From NCBI RefSeq assembly GCF_021869535.1, contig NW_026262581.1:79017955-79081954 (forward strand): a stretch of DNA of 64,000 bases. Reading direction: 5' to 3'. Source of the stretch: Mytilus californianus (Eukaryota > Mollusca > Bivalvia > Mytilida > Mytilidae). Every line of letters begins with the position of its first letter. The first letter of the stretch is position 1. The notes under the pieces were generated by a model that worked only from the letters and a program-made list of their open reading frames with translations, was not told where the DNA came from and searched no databases. The position numbers and the translations under genes were made by a program. Below are positions 11,261-23,905 of the stretch, piece by piece.

Positions 11261-13024
11261 TTTTTATACAAGCAAAATTATTGCGGTCATATAATGTTAT
11301 GGCGTTGTCAGCGTTGTTGTCTGAAGACATTTGGTTTCCAGACAATAACTTGAGTAAAGGTCCATAGATCTCAATGAAATTATACCACAAGGTTCCATAC
11401 CACAAAAGGAAGGATGGGATTGATTTGGGGTTGATTGTCCTTACTGTTTAGGAATTAAGGGGCTAAAAGGGGCTAAAAACGAGCATTCTTCTTGTTTCAG
11501 GACAATAACAATAATAATAAAGGTGTATGGATCTCTATGAAATTGTGCAAGGTTCCATACCTCAAATGGAAGGTTGGGATTGATTTTGGGGGTTATGGTC
11601 CTATCTGTTTAGGAAAAAGGGGCAAAAAACAATACTTTTCTAATACTTTGTATAAATTACTTATTTCTTGACCAATTTCAATGGGGTTTAGTTCAAAGTC
11701 TTGGGGTTCTTTAATTTGATGAATCTAACCATATATTTAGATTTATGATTTTTGGGCCCCGTTTTTAAATTGGTCCTCATTGAGGTCCAAAGGGTCCAAA
11801 ATTAAACTTTGTTTGATTTCAACAAAGATTGAATTCTTGGGGTTCTTTGATATGCTGAATCTAACCATTTTGCTAACCGTGTATTTAGATTTTTATACGC
11901 CCGTTTACGGGACGTATTATGGTATACCGTTGTCCGTCTGTCCGTCCGTCGTCAACATGTCGGACATAAACTCAAAAACGCTTAAACCAATTTGCATAAA
12001 ACTTTGGTGAATTGTTTATATCTATTGACATGAGCTCCCTTTCGTTTTTTATAAATTTTAGATTTTACGTTTCCGAGTTATGGGTTTTATTCATTAAAAA
12101 AAGGGGGATTTTCCAGTTTTCGGACAATAACTCAAGAATGCTTTTACCAACTTGCAAGAAATTGTGGTGAATTGTTTATATCTATTGACATGAGCTCCCT
12201 TTTTATTTTTATATATTTTAGATTTTACGTTTCCGAGTTACAGGGTTTTATTCATAAAAAAGGGGGATTTTCCAGTTTTCAGACAAAAAATCAAAAATGC
12301 TTTCAGCAGTTCTTATGAAACTTTGGTGAATTGTTTATATCTATTGATGTAAGCTCCGTTTATAATTTTATAAATTTTACATTTTACATTTCTGAGTTAT
12401 GGGGGTTTTATTCATTAAAAAAGGGGGGATTTTCCAGTTTTCGGACAATAACTCAAAAATGCTGTCAGCAATTCTCATGAAACTTTGGTGAATTGTTTAT
12501 ATCTATTGATGTAAGCTCACTTTACATTGTAATAAATTTCTAATATGACTTTGAGAATTAATTGAACTTTAATTGTTTACAGTCTGACAACAGATTTACT
12601 AAGTATTGCGCAACAGCACAGTGTATTGCACAACAGCAAGAAATCTTTAATTGAATATAAATTCAATTGATATAACCAATTTCAAGTTCTTTGACTACAT
12701 TTATTCAGAAACCTATAATATGTCAAATATTTAATACAATCCAAATTCAGACCTGTATCAAGCTTGAATATTGTGTCCATTTTTGCCCCAACTGTTTAGG
12801 GTTGGACCTCTGCGGGCGTATCCAGCTGAGCTCAGCAAAGCAGTATATTTATTTTGGGCCTGTTTTCAAATTAGTCCACATTAAGTTCCAAAATTAAACT
12901 ATGAAACCTAGGCTGTGTCAAATATTTAATCCAAATTCAGAGCTGTATCAAGCTTGAATGTAGCCCAACTGTTCAGGGTTCGACCTCTGCGGTCGTATCA
13001 AGCTTCACCTATCAGAGCATTTTA
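11261..13024 (-). mobile_element. Family A element(s), reverse and degenerate, interrupted
   Basis: Begins (as the - strand right end) with a decayed ATACGACCGCA...TGCGGTCGTAT hairpin, followed by degenerate 161-bp and 126-bp core units. The reversed family-A left end occurs twice, at about 12790-12850 and 12975-13024 (GGTTCGACCTCTGCGGTCGT), so two copies or a partial duplication are present. A family-G element (11893-12540) interrupts it. Confidence 0.7.
11893..12540 (+). mobile_element. Family G tandem-core element inside family A
   Basis: Starts with a hairpin, ATACGCCCGTTTACGGGACGTAT (about 11897-11919), then a GTCCGTCTGTCCGTCCGTCG tract and four units of about 161 bp. GGTGAATTGTTTATATCTATTGA recurs at about 12006, 12167, 12325 and 12486. 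Family-A sequence flanks it on both sides, so it inserted into A. Confidence 0.75.
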
Positions 13025-13250
13025 ATTTACATGTTGAAGTTTGAAATGAGTCCAGTTGAAGTCCTTGTAGTAGGAATTTATATCAGCCCAAATTTAGATT
13101 AATTTAAAATTGATAATCACGTCATTTATGTTAATGCAGTAAATGAAATATATAACCCTTTACACAGCTTTTCAAATTAAAAAAAAGTAAGCAAACTATA
13201 CCTCTGTTTGTGTTAACATCATGAAGAGTTATTTCCCCTCTACAACGATG

Positions 13251-13666
13251 TTTTATGCCCCTGTCCTAGCGGAGGGGGCATTAAGTTTTACCCTTGTCCG
13301 TCTGTATGTCCGTCCGTCCATCCTACGTCCCGAAATTGGTTTCCGTTCCATTACTTTAATTAGCCTCAACCAAATGTTATGAAACTTATACACAATGCTT
13401 ATTACCACAAAACACAGATCAAGTATGAATTTGGGTAACTTTTGCCTTTTTAGAGTTATGCCCTTTTAAAAATGGAAAAATTGCTGAAATTTTCGTTTCC
13501 GCTGTTCTCTAACTTAAGTTTATCTCAACCAAATGTTATGAATCTTATACACAAAGCTTATTACTACAAAACACAGATCAAGTACAACTTTTGGTAGCGT
13601 CACTTTTACCGTTCTTGAGTTATGTTATATGCAAGCTGTGTCCCATGGAGACATTCCCCATTTATT
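13251..13666 (+). mobile_element. Family B element, compact copy
   Basis: Left hairpin end TTTATGCCCCTGTCCTAGCG with the complementary GGGGGCAT downstream, a GTCCGTCTGTATGTCCGTCC tract, two core units (CAACCAAATGTTATGAA at about 13368 and 13528), and the far end GCAAGCTGTGTCCCATGGAG followed by ACATTCCCC. It is the clearest short example of family B in the window. Confidence 0.85.
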
Positions 13667-14821
13667 TTAAATTTCTTTTATGGGGTTTTTTATCACCCTC
13701 TTAATTCATTAATGATTTACAATTCAAAATAAACTATGCATAACAAAAATATTTTTTAATCTTTTGTATAAAAGGTGATCTTGTATTTTGAAAAATAGTT
13801 GACTTGAAGTCAATAGATTACCTATATTTATAGATTTGATGTTTTATGGAATCTATATATTATATAACACTGACAATTTTTTAAAGTACACTGAACATAG
13901 AAATATAGTTTGAGGAGAACATGGTGTACTATGGACACAAATTCTTATTCTTAAGATTATATTAAGCGAAATTTAACCTCTATTCGAAATATTTTATTCA
14001 AAATCCAACCTTTTCAAAGGATACACGATATTCTTTCTTTTCTTTTTGAGAGAGTTATTTTTTATGATCACAAATTCACATAAGCCGGCCATTTTAATAG
14101 TTGCCACTTTCAGTGCCAATCATTGAAAAACAAATGATAAACATTGAACTAGTCTTACTCCTCTGATATTTATATTAACTGTTGTCCCCCTCTCTTGTCG
14201 CTTGGGATATGTATCAGTCCATCAGTCTGTCCATATGTCCAAAACACGCCAATGCTCAGAGACAGAAAGCTTGCATACTTGTTAGGATTATTTTTCGTCA
14301 TATTCTCTCCACTATACTATATATTTAGTGTGATTTAACAATTTGTTACAGGACTTTGACCATTTTTTATATGCCCGCCATATGTCTGTATGTCAACATG
14401 TTATACAAAAACATAAATTTGCTTTAATCAATTCTCATGAAATTTTAACCCAACATAAGGATTAACAAGAGAAAGCTGCCTTTCTATTTTGAACAATTGT
14501 TTGCCTTGTTTTTCCAGGGTTTTTGTGACTTTAACAGCCAGATTTTTGACAAATTTTTCACATATCACACACTAACTCCAGTTTGCTATGATCAATTTAC
14601 TGTATGACTGTATGCTGTTGTTGGGATTGATAAAAGAAAGTCCTGTTTCGATTTTAAAATTTCTTTTATATTTCCTTCCAGATCTTAGGGAATTTATCCA
14701 TTACATATAAGGTTATTAGTATGTCAATCTGAACTATTTGGTCTACAACAAAAATAAACAAAGCAAAAAATGAGAAAAGTTCTAGTATCCAATTTTTTTC
14801 ATATTTCAGGTTAAATAAATT
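13667..14821. other. Intergenic with one degenerate repeat fragment
   Basis: Mostly unassigned AT-rich sequence. Around 14180-14500 a stretch with CAGTCCATCAGTCTGTCCAT, ATGCCCGCCATATGTCTG and TCTCATGAAATTTTAACC resembles decayed ends and core of a tandem-core element, but I cannot place it in a family. Confidence 0.4.
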
Positions 14822-15766
14822 GCTTCGCTGAGCGCAGCTGGATACGACCGCAGAGGTCCAACCCTGAACAGTTGGGGCAAAAATGGACACAATATTCGCG
14901 CTTGATACAGGTCTGAATTTGGATTGTAATAAAATATTTGACACATAATAGGTTTCTGACACAGAATAACTGTAGTCAAAGAACTTAGAATTGGTTATAT
15001 GATTTGAATTTATATTCAATTTTTTGCTTTTGTGCAATACACTATGTTGTTGCCCCCCTTTTACAAAAAAAATTCTTTCCCTCAAGATATGGTCATATTC
15101 TCAATTCAAATTTCCAATGGAGTTTGCAACTATAATAACCCATTTAAATACATCATAAAAGTCTTAAAATAGAAAATGACATACATAATCATGGCTAAAA
15201 TTAATATACCTTAATCAGCATTTTTAAAACTATTAAAATAGTAACTTCTAAAAATAAATTGACAGCTTAAATCACCTCAAGACAATACAACATTTCTTTA
15301 TACATAATTTAAAAGCTGTGTAAGGGAGGTAACTCAAACACAACATTGTACTTAAGTAATTGTCCATTAACCAGGTCACCCTTGTTTTTTCTCACTTTTT
15401 TGCCCCTAATTCCAAAATGATTTGAGCCATAACACCCCAAAGCAAATCCTAACCATCCCTTTGTGGTGTGGAAACTTGTGGTATAATTTCGGAGAGATCC
15501 ATACACCGTTCCACAAGTTATTGTCTGGAAACTAGAAAAATGCTTATTTGGGCCCCTTTTTGGCCCCTAATTCCTAAACTGTTGGGACCATAACCCCCAA
15601 AATCAATCCCAACCTTCTTTTGTGGTTATTAACCTTGTGTTTAAATTTCATAGATTTCTATTAACATTTACTAAAGTTATTGTCCGGAAACCGAATGTCT
15701 TCGAACGACGCGGACGACGACGTGATGCCAATATACGACCGCAAAATTTTTTGCGGTCGTATAAAA
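14822..15766 (+). mobile_element. Family A element
   Basis: Left end GCTTCGCTGAGCGCAGCTGG, then ATACGACCGCA. Two core units of about 161 bp follow, then a GACGACGACG-type tract and the right-end hairpin ATACGACCGCAAAA/TTTTGCGGTCGTAT ending near 15766. An intermediate block contains a variant of the molluscan GTGTAAGGGAGGTAA motif. Confidence 0.85.
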
Positions 15767-16509
15767 ATCACAGTCTGAGGCCATTTCTTGATTTTCTAGT
15801 GTACTTTTAAATTTTTTTTTATAGAAGATATATTTTACTGCTGTTTCACCAAAATAATATCTAAAAAGAATGTTTTCCCTTGAACATACCTGCATTTTTA
15901 CTCTTGCAGAGTGCTTTAGTTCATCCCAAGTTTTTGGTGGAAATTAATTTTGCTCATTTTTTAGGTTTCCCTGAAGTGATTGGTTAATTGTTGACTGTTT
16001 TCTGGTTTCATGGAGAATTTGTCACACTGTGCAAAACAACACTGTTTCAGTTTGTAAGAACACATTTTCAATGTAGGTATCCAGTGGAGCCAAGGATGTT
16101 ACAGTTCTTTATTAATATTCAATAAAAATATAAAACAGAATTATAATGGTCAAAGATTTCCTCTTTTTTAAGTTTTTTCAAGTTTTATGTAAATTTGCCA
16201 AGTGAACTGCTAATGCCTACTTCCTTTTTCTGGAAAAACACTTCAATACATGTATTTATCTAAATCACTCAAGCATGACATATAAGTAACAGTGACTTCA
16301 TTGTTGATGATTACCCTGGTAATGTTGTACTATATTAAAGAACTTTGGTGATGAAATATTACTGTTAAACCATTGGATTTTGAAATATGAACTTAGAACA
16401 AATAAAAGAAAAAAAGTGTCTGAGAACATGAATGCTCCCGCTCATGCTTGCTTATAATACGTGAAAATACCTTTTGAGAGCATTTGATGTCATTGCTAGT
16501 GCAGAAACA
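15767..16509. other. Intergenic, nothing recognised
   Basis: AT-rich sequence between repeat elements. No gene, RNA or repeat signature was recognised on either strand. Confidence 0.4.
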
Positions 16510-17637
16510 AAATAAATGGGGAATGTGTCCAAGGGACACAGATGATGTCCCCGCTTGCATATCATATAAAGTTATAAAGGGACATAACTGAAGAACAGTA
16601 AAAGTGACGCTACCCAAATTTGTACTTGATTTGAGTTTTGTGGTAATAAGTAATGTGTATAAGTTTCATAAAATTTGGTTGAGGCAAACTTAAGTTAGAG
16701 AACAGAAACAAAAAATTCAGTAATATTTCCATTTGTTTAGGGGAATAACTCTAGAACAATAAAAGTGACACCACCAAAATTCAAACTTGATCTGTATTTT
16801 GTGGTAATAAGCATTGCGAATAAGTTTCATAGCATTTGGTTGAGGCAAACTAAAGTTAGAGAACGGAAACAAAAAATTCAGCAATTTTTCCATTTGTAAA
16901 AGGGCATAATTCTAGAACAGTTGAAGTGACGCCACCAAAATTCAAAGTCGATCTGTAGTTTGTGGTAATAAGCATTGTGTATAAGTTTGATAGCATTTGG
17001 TTGAGGCAAACTACAGTTTGAGAACGGAAACCAAAAATTAAGCAATTTTTCCATTTGTAAAGGGGCATAACTCTAGAACAGTAAAAGTGACGCCACCAAA
17101 ATTCATACTTGATCTGTGTTTTGTGGTTATAAGCATTGTGTATAAGTTTCATAGCATTTGATTGAGGCAAACTAAAGTAAGAGAACGGAAACGAAAAATT
17201 CAGCAATTTTTCCATTTGTAAAGGAGCATAACTCTAGAACCGTTAAAGTGACGCCATCAAAATTCAAACTTGATTTGTGTTTTGTGGTATTAAGCATCGT
17301 GTACAAGTTTCATAACATTTAATTGAGGCAAACTAAAGTTAGAGAACGGAAACCAACTTTGGGACATACGTACAGACGGACAAGGGTAAAACTTTTTGCC
17401 CCCTCCGCTACAGCGGGGGCATAAAAATTAGCAATTTTCCAAGTTAAAAAGGGGCATAACTCTAGAACTGTAAGTGACTCGCTGCCCAAATTCAAATTCT
17501 GTCTACAAGTTTTGGTTCTTAGCATTGTGTATGAGTTTCATTAAACTTAGATGAAGAAAACTTAAGTTGAGTGTGGAAACGAAAATGAGACGGATCGTCA
17601 AGGGAAACACTTAATGCCCCCTTCGCCTGGTAAAGAA
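16510..17637 (-). mobile_element. Family B tandem-core element(s), reverse
   Basis: On + strand coordinates it opens with the far end (GGGGAATGTGTCCAAGGGAC, GATGATGTCCCCGCTTGCAT) and continues through about five core units of about 160 bp (AAGGGGCATAACTCTAGAAC...GCATTGTGTATAAGTTTCAT). It ends with the hairpin end CCCCCTCCGCTACAGCGGGG at about 17400-17420. A further partial unit with another end (ATGCCCCCTTCGCC) extends to about 17637. Confidence 0.85.
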
Positions 17638-17740
17638 AAATATGGATGAAATGACTTCGGTAAATCTTTTACCTAAACATTTACAGCACGGCATTACAAT
17701 TAGATTCTTTTAAAAAAAACAAAAATTGTGGATAGTGTCC

Positions 17741-18482
17741 ACATGTGGACACAGATGGATGATGCCCCCGCTTGCATATCATATAGTTATAAAGGGACAT
17801 AACTGAAGAACGGTAAAAGTGACGCTACCCAAATTTGAACTTGATCTGAGTTTTGTGGTAATAAGCATTGTGTGTAAGTCTCATAACATTTGGTTGAGGC
17901 TAACTAAAGTAGAGAACAGAAACTAAAAATTCAGCAATTTTTCTATTTCTAAACACGTATAGCTCTAGAACGGTTGTGTATAAGTTTTATGACATTTGGT
18001 TGAGAAAAACTAAAGTTAGAGAACGGAAACGAAAAATTCAGCAATTTTTATGTTTATAAAGGGACATAACTCAAGAATGGTAAAAGTGTTGCCACCAAAT
18101 TTCGTACTTAATCTGTATTATGTAGTAATAAGCATTGTGTATAAGTTTCATAACATTTGGTTGAGGCAAACTAAAGTTAGAAAACGGAAACAAAAAATTT
18201 GTACTTGATCTTAGTTTTGTGGTAATGAATATTGTGTATAGGTTTCATAATGTTTGGTTTGGGCAAACTTAAGTTACAGAATGGAAACTAAAAATTTTGC
18301 AATCTTTCGATTTATAAAGGGGCATACCTCAATAATGATTAAAGTGACACTATCCAAATTCAACTTCATCTGTGTTTCATCAGTGGAAGTCAAAATTAAA
18401 CATTGCATTGTATAAAGCATTGATTGTAGTTGATTCAACTATAATCATGGAAAAAGAAAGATAACTCCAATTTTAATAAAAT
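17741..18482 (-). mobile_element. Family B segment, first copy of a 730-bp duplication
   Basis: Starts with GTGGACACAGATGGATGATG and contains diverged B core units. It is nearly identical to 19845-20572, including the phrase ending CCAATTTTAATAAAAT. A family-A element follows immediately at 18483, whereas the second copy has no insertion at the equivalent point. Confidence 0.85.
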
Positions 18483-19818
18483 GCTCCGCTGGGCGAAGCT
18501 TGATACGACCGCAGAGGTCGAACCCTGAACAGTTGGGGCAAGTATGGACACAACATTCAAGCTTGATACAGCACTGAATCTGGATTGTGATTAAATATTT
18601 GACACAGCAAAGGTTTCTGACACAGAATGAATGTGGTCCAAGAACTTAAAAAAATTTAATTTACCTATTCAAACCATATCATTATTATTTGCTTTTATAT
18701 ATAAATAAAAAATAACCAATCTAAAATAGAAAATTTTAAAGAAAAAAAAAAGGAAAAAAAGGAAAAAAAAATCCCTCCCCCAAATTTTTTGAACCCCCTT
18801 ATGATTCATCATCCCCAAACTCAATCCCAGCCTTCCCTTTGTGGTATGGTACCTTGCAGTACAATTTCACAATTTCAGAGAGATCCATACACTTGAACAC
18901 AAGTTATTGTCTGGAAACTAGAAAAATGCTTGTTTTTAGGCCCCTTTTTTGACCCCAAATTCCTAAATGTTTATGGCAATTACCCCCAAACTCAAACCCA
19001 GCTTTCCCGTTGTGATATGGATCCTTTTAGTACAATTTCATAAAGATCCATACACTTACACACAAGTTATTGTCCTGAAACTAGAAAAATGCTTGTTTTT
19101 TGCCCCTTTTTTGCCCCTAATTCCTACAATTTTCAGGCAATTACCCCCAAAATCAATCCCAGTCTTCCCTTTGTGGTATGGTACCTTGCAGTACAATTTC
19201 AGAGAGATCCATACACTTGAACTTAAGTTACTGTCTGGAAACTAGAAAAATGCATATTTTTGGCCCCTTTTTGGCCCCTTATTCCTTAACGTTTTGGGCA
19301 ATTACCCCCAAACTCATTCCAGCTTTCCCTTTGTGATATGGAACCTTGTAGTACAATTTCAGAAAGATCCATACACTTACACACAAGTTATTGTCATGAA
19401 ACTAGAAAAATGCTTGTTTTTTGCCCCTTTTTTGGCCCTAATTCCTAAAATTTTGAGGAAATTACCCCCAAAATCAATCCCAGCATTCCCTTTGTGATAT
19501 GGAACCTTGTGGTACAATGTCAGAGAGATCCATACACTAACACACAAGTTATGTCTGGAAGTTACAAAAATGCTTATTTTTGGCCCCTTTCGGGCCCCTA
19601 ATTCCTTAACTGTTGGTACCATAACCCCAAAAATCAATCCCAACCTTTCTTTTGTGGTATTGAACCTTATGGTAAAATTTCATAGAGATCCATTCACTTA
19701 AACTAAAGTTTGAGTGCGAAAACCAAAGTGTCTTCCGACGAAGTTGACGACGAAGACAACGAGGACGCCAACGTCATACCAATATACGACCACAAAATTT
19801 TTTGCGGTCGTATAAAAA
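18483..19818 (+). mobile_element. Family A element with a related empty site
   Basis: Left end GCTCCGCTGGGCGAAGCTTG, ATACGACCGCAGAGG, CGAACCCTGAACAGTTGGGG. Five to six core units of about 161 bp follow; the phrase around GGTATGGTACCTTGCAG recurs at about 18842, 19014, 19174, 19336, 19497 and 19655. Then comes a degenerate GAC/GACGAA tract and the right hairpin ending GGTCGTATAAAAA. Comparison with 20560-20590 gives its boundaries to within a base or two. Confidence 0.9.
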
Positions 19819-21712
19819 TAACTTGATATTTAGAAGATAAATGTGGACACAGATGATGCCCCCGCTTGCATATCATATAGTTATAAAGGGACATAACTGA
19901 AGAACGGTAAAAGTGACGCTACCCAAATTTGAACTTGATCTGAGTTTTGTGGTAATAAGCATTGTGTGTAAGTCTCATAACATTTGGTTGAGGCTAACTA
20001 AAGTAGAGAACAGAAACTAAAAATTCAGCAATTTTTCTATTTGTAAACACGCATAACTCTAGAACGGTTGTGTATAAATTTTATAACATTTGGTTGAGAA
20101 AAACTAAAATTAGAGAATGGAACATAAAATTCAGCAATTTTTATGTTTATAAAGGGACATAACTCAAGAATGGTAAAAGTGTTGCCATCAAATTTCGTAC
20201 TTAATCTGTATTATGTAGTAATAAGCATTGTGTATAAGTTTCATAACATTTGGTTGAGGCAAACTAAAGTTAGAAAACGGAAACAAAAAATTTGTACTTG
20301 ATCTTAGTTTTGTGGTAATGAATATTGTGTATAGGTTTCATAATGTTTGGTTTGGGCAAACTTAAGTTACAGAATGGAAACTAAAAATTTTGCAATCTTT
20401 CGATTTATAAAGGGGCATACCTCAATAATGATTAAAGTGACACTATCCAAATTCAACTTCATCTGTGTTTCATCAGTGGAAGTCAAAATTAAACATTGCA
20501 TTGTATAAAGCATTGATTGTAGTTGATTCAACTATAATCATGGACAAAGGAAGATAATTCCAATTTTAATAAAATTACTTGATATTTAGAAGAAAATAAA
20601 AATTTAGCAATTTTTCCATTTCTAAAGGGGCATAACTCTAGAATGGTTGAAGTAACACCACCAAAATTCAAACTTGATCTGTGTTTTGTGGTAATAAGCA
20701 TTGTGTATAAGTTTCATAACATTTGGTTGAGGCAAACTTAAGTTAGAGATTGGAAACGAAAAATTCAGCATTTTTTCCATTTGTAAAGGGGCATAACTCT
20801 AGAACGGTAAAAGTGACGCCACCAAAATTCAAAGTCGAGCTGTGTTTCGTGGTAATAAGCATTGTGTATAAGTTTCATAACATTTGGTTGAGGCAAACTA
20901 AAGTTAAAGAACGGAAACGATAAATTCAGCGTTTTTCCATTTGTAAAGGGGCATAACTCTAGAACGGTAAAAGTGACGCCACCAAAATTCAAACTTGATC
21001 TGTGTTTTGTGGTAATAAGCATTGTGTATAAGTTTCATAACATTTGGTTGAGACAAACTAAAGTTAGAGAACGGAAACCAATTTTGGTACGTACGTACAG
21101 ACGGACAAGGGTAAAACTTAATACCCCCTCCGCTACGGTGGGGGCATTTAAAATTAAAATTTAGCAATTTTTCCATTTCTAAAGGGGCATAACTCTAGAA
21201 TGGTTGAAGTAACACCACCAAAATTCAAACTTGATCTGTGTTTTGTGGTAATAAGCATTGTGTATAAGTTTCATAACATTTGGTTGAGGCAAACTTAAGT
21301 TAGAGATTGGAAACGAAAAATTCAGCATTTTTTCCATTTGTAAAGGGGCATAACTCTAGAACGGTAAAAGTGACGCCACCAAAATTCAAAGTCGATCTGT
21401 GTTTAGTGGTAATAAGCATTGTGTATAAGTTTCATAACATTTGGTTGAGGCAAACTAAAGTTAAAGAACGGAAACGATAAATTCAGCGTTTTTCCATTTG
21501 TAAAGGGGCATAACTCTAGAACGGTAAAAGTGACGCCACCAAAATTCAAACTTGATCTGTGTTTTGTGGTAATAAGCATTGTGTATAATTTTCATAACAT
21601 TTGGTTGAGGCAAACTTAAGTTAGAGAACGGAAACCAATTTTGGGACGTACTTACGTACAGAAGGACAAGGGTAAAACTTAATGCCCCATCCGCTACGGC
21701 AGGGGCAAAAAA
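19819..21712 (-). mobile_element. Family B composite with internal duplication
   Basis: Contains the second copy of the 730-bp segment (about 19845-20572), then two further blocks, about 20597-21150 and 21162-21710, that are near-copies of each other. Each of these has three core units and ends with the B hairpin end (CCCCCTCCGCTACGGTGGGG; CCCCATCCGCTACGGCAGGG). AACGGTAAAAGTGACGCCAC recurs about every 159 bp. Confidence 0.85.
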
Positions 21713-22704
21713 AAAAATTTCAAAAACTCACAAGTTTATTGAAATCAATAACAATGTTTTAATGGAGCATAAACTTATCATAAACAGACAGATAAGGTGA
21801 AAACAGAATTAAGTTATGATGAAAAGCTCTGACAGTTACTCATACAAAAAAAATATATGGATCTGTGAATATTGTATAAATCAAAAAAAATGTAACAATA
21901 CTATCAATGAAATAAGTAAATCATATCGATAATTTTTTTCAAAATTTTACATCAGTAGTGTACACATTATGACATAAACTTTAAACATATTAGTTTATGC
22001 CTTCAGAGATTAACCTTTATAAATGCATAAATATAATTGCTGAATTTAAACTACCAATATTCAATTTATATAAGAATGTGTACACCTGACCACTCTTTAA
22101 CTCGTATTTATAATGTATTCTATATTATAAATTTAAAGGTGTTCATATGTACAAACTATATTTTATCTTAAATCAATGTAGTTCACAACTTGACAATGTT
22201 AAGTTGTTTCTTTTTCTAAAACAAAAATTCATTAATTTTTTATTAAGTTTAGTTCTATTCAAAACAACTGGACACTTTCTTGAAGTAGAAATCCAAATTG
22301 TCACCCTGGCTATGATTTTTGTAATAAATTTGCACAATTGATAATTGCAGTGGATAATAAGAATAAAATTGTTTTAAGAATTCAAGGTTGATGAGGAAAA
22401 TTACTAGTAAGAGTAGGACAAGATTTTAAAATTGTATACTACAAGAATACTTACATTAATACTAGAATTAAAGCTGTACTTGGTAGGTTCACTCAATATA
22501 GATTTGATATTAATTTTATATTCAAAGTTGAGGCGGCAAGCTATGATTGATTAGAATGTACCTTTATACATGTACTGTGGATTCATTATTATGGGTTGGA
22601 TACCATTTTTCATGGATTTCGTGGGAATAGATAGATAAACCAATATTTAAATGTTCAGCGAAGTATAAATTTCTCATTGGAAAGTATACAAACTTTTGTA
22701 AAAC
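21713..22704. other. AT-rich region downstream of the SGT gene
   Basis: No exon is recognised. On the - strand an AATAAA lies at about 21734, one of several candidate polyadenylation signals beyond the SGT stop codon; whether the SGT transcript reaches here is unknown. Confidence 0.35.
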
Positions 22705-23905
22705 CACAAGAGTGGACACGCTGAAATGTCTCGCCTTCTTTACTAACCATTGATATTATGTTGATAGTCCTAAATGAAAGCTTTACTACAACTATTACAT
22801 AAACTTAACATGATCCAAGAAAATGAAGTCAAGGTCATATAAACCAAACGAGAAATACATGTACACCTTACAATCATTCAATTCACTAAATATAGTTGAC
22901 CTATTGCTTATAGTTTCTAAGAAACAGACTTAACCAAGAAAACTAAACATTGACCAATGAATCGTGAAAATGAGGTCAAAGTCAGATGAACCATGCCAGG
23001 CAGACATGAACAGCTTACAATCCTTCCATACAACAAATATAGCTGACCTATTGCTTATAGTTTAAGAAAAACAGACTGAAACACATAAACTTAACACTGA
23101 GCAATGAACCGTGAAAATGAGGTCAAGGTCAAACAAAACCTGCGAGACTGACATGTACATCATAGAATATTTCCATACACCAAATATAGTTGACTTATTG
23201 CATATATATAGTATAAGAAAAAAGACCAAAACTCAAAAACTTAACTTTGACCACTGAACCATGAAAATGAGGTCAAAGTCAGATGACACCTGCCAGTTGG
23301 ACATGTACACCTTACAATCATTCCATACACCAAATATAGTAGACCTATAGCATAAAGTATAAGAAAAACGGACCAAAACACAAAAACTTAACTATAACCA
23401 CTGAACCATGAAAATGAGGTCAAGGTCAGATGACACCTGCCAGTTGGACATGTACACCTTACAGTCCTTCCATACACCGAATATACTAGACCTATTGCTT
23501 ATAGTATCTGAGATATGGACTTGACCACCAAAACTTAACCTTGTTCACTGATCCATGAAATGAGGTCGAGGTCAAGTGAAAACTGTCTGACAGGCATGAG
23601 GACCTTGCAAGGTACGCACATACTAAATATAGTTATCCTATTACTTATAAGAGAGAATTTAACATTACAAAAAATCTGAACTTTTTTTTCAAGTAGTCAC
23701 TGAACCATGAAAATGAGGTCAAGGACATTGGACATGTGACTGACGGAAAGTTCGTAACATGAGGCATCCATATACAAAGTATGAAGCATCCAGGTCTTCC
23801 ACCTTCTAAAATATAAAGCTTTTAAGAAGTGAGCTAACGCCGCCGCCGCCGCCGGATCACTATCCCTATGTCGAGCTTTCTGCGACAAAAGTCGCAGGCT
23901 CGACA
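22705..23905 (+). mobile_element. Family C tandem-core element, copy 2
   Basis: Left end CAAGAGTGGACACGCTGAAA with GTCTCGCCTTC, then about seven core units near 147 bp (CATGAAAATGAGGTCAA, ATACACCAAATATAGT). A (GCC)n tract follows and a right hairpin with GTCGAGC...CTGCGAC pairing to GTCGCAGGCTCGAC at about 23870-23903. Compared with copy 1 the unit order is the same and many positions are identical. Confidence 0.9.
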
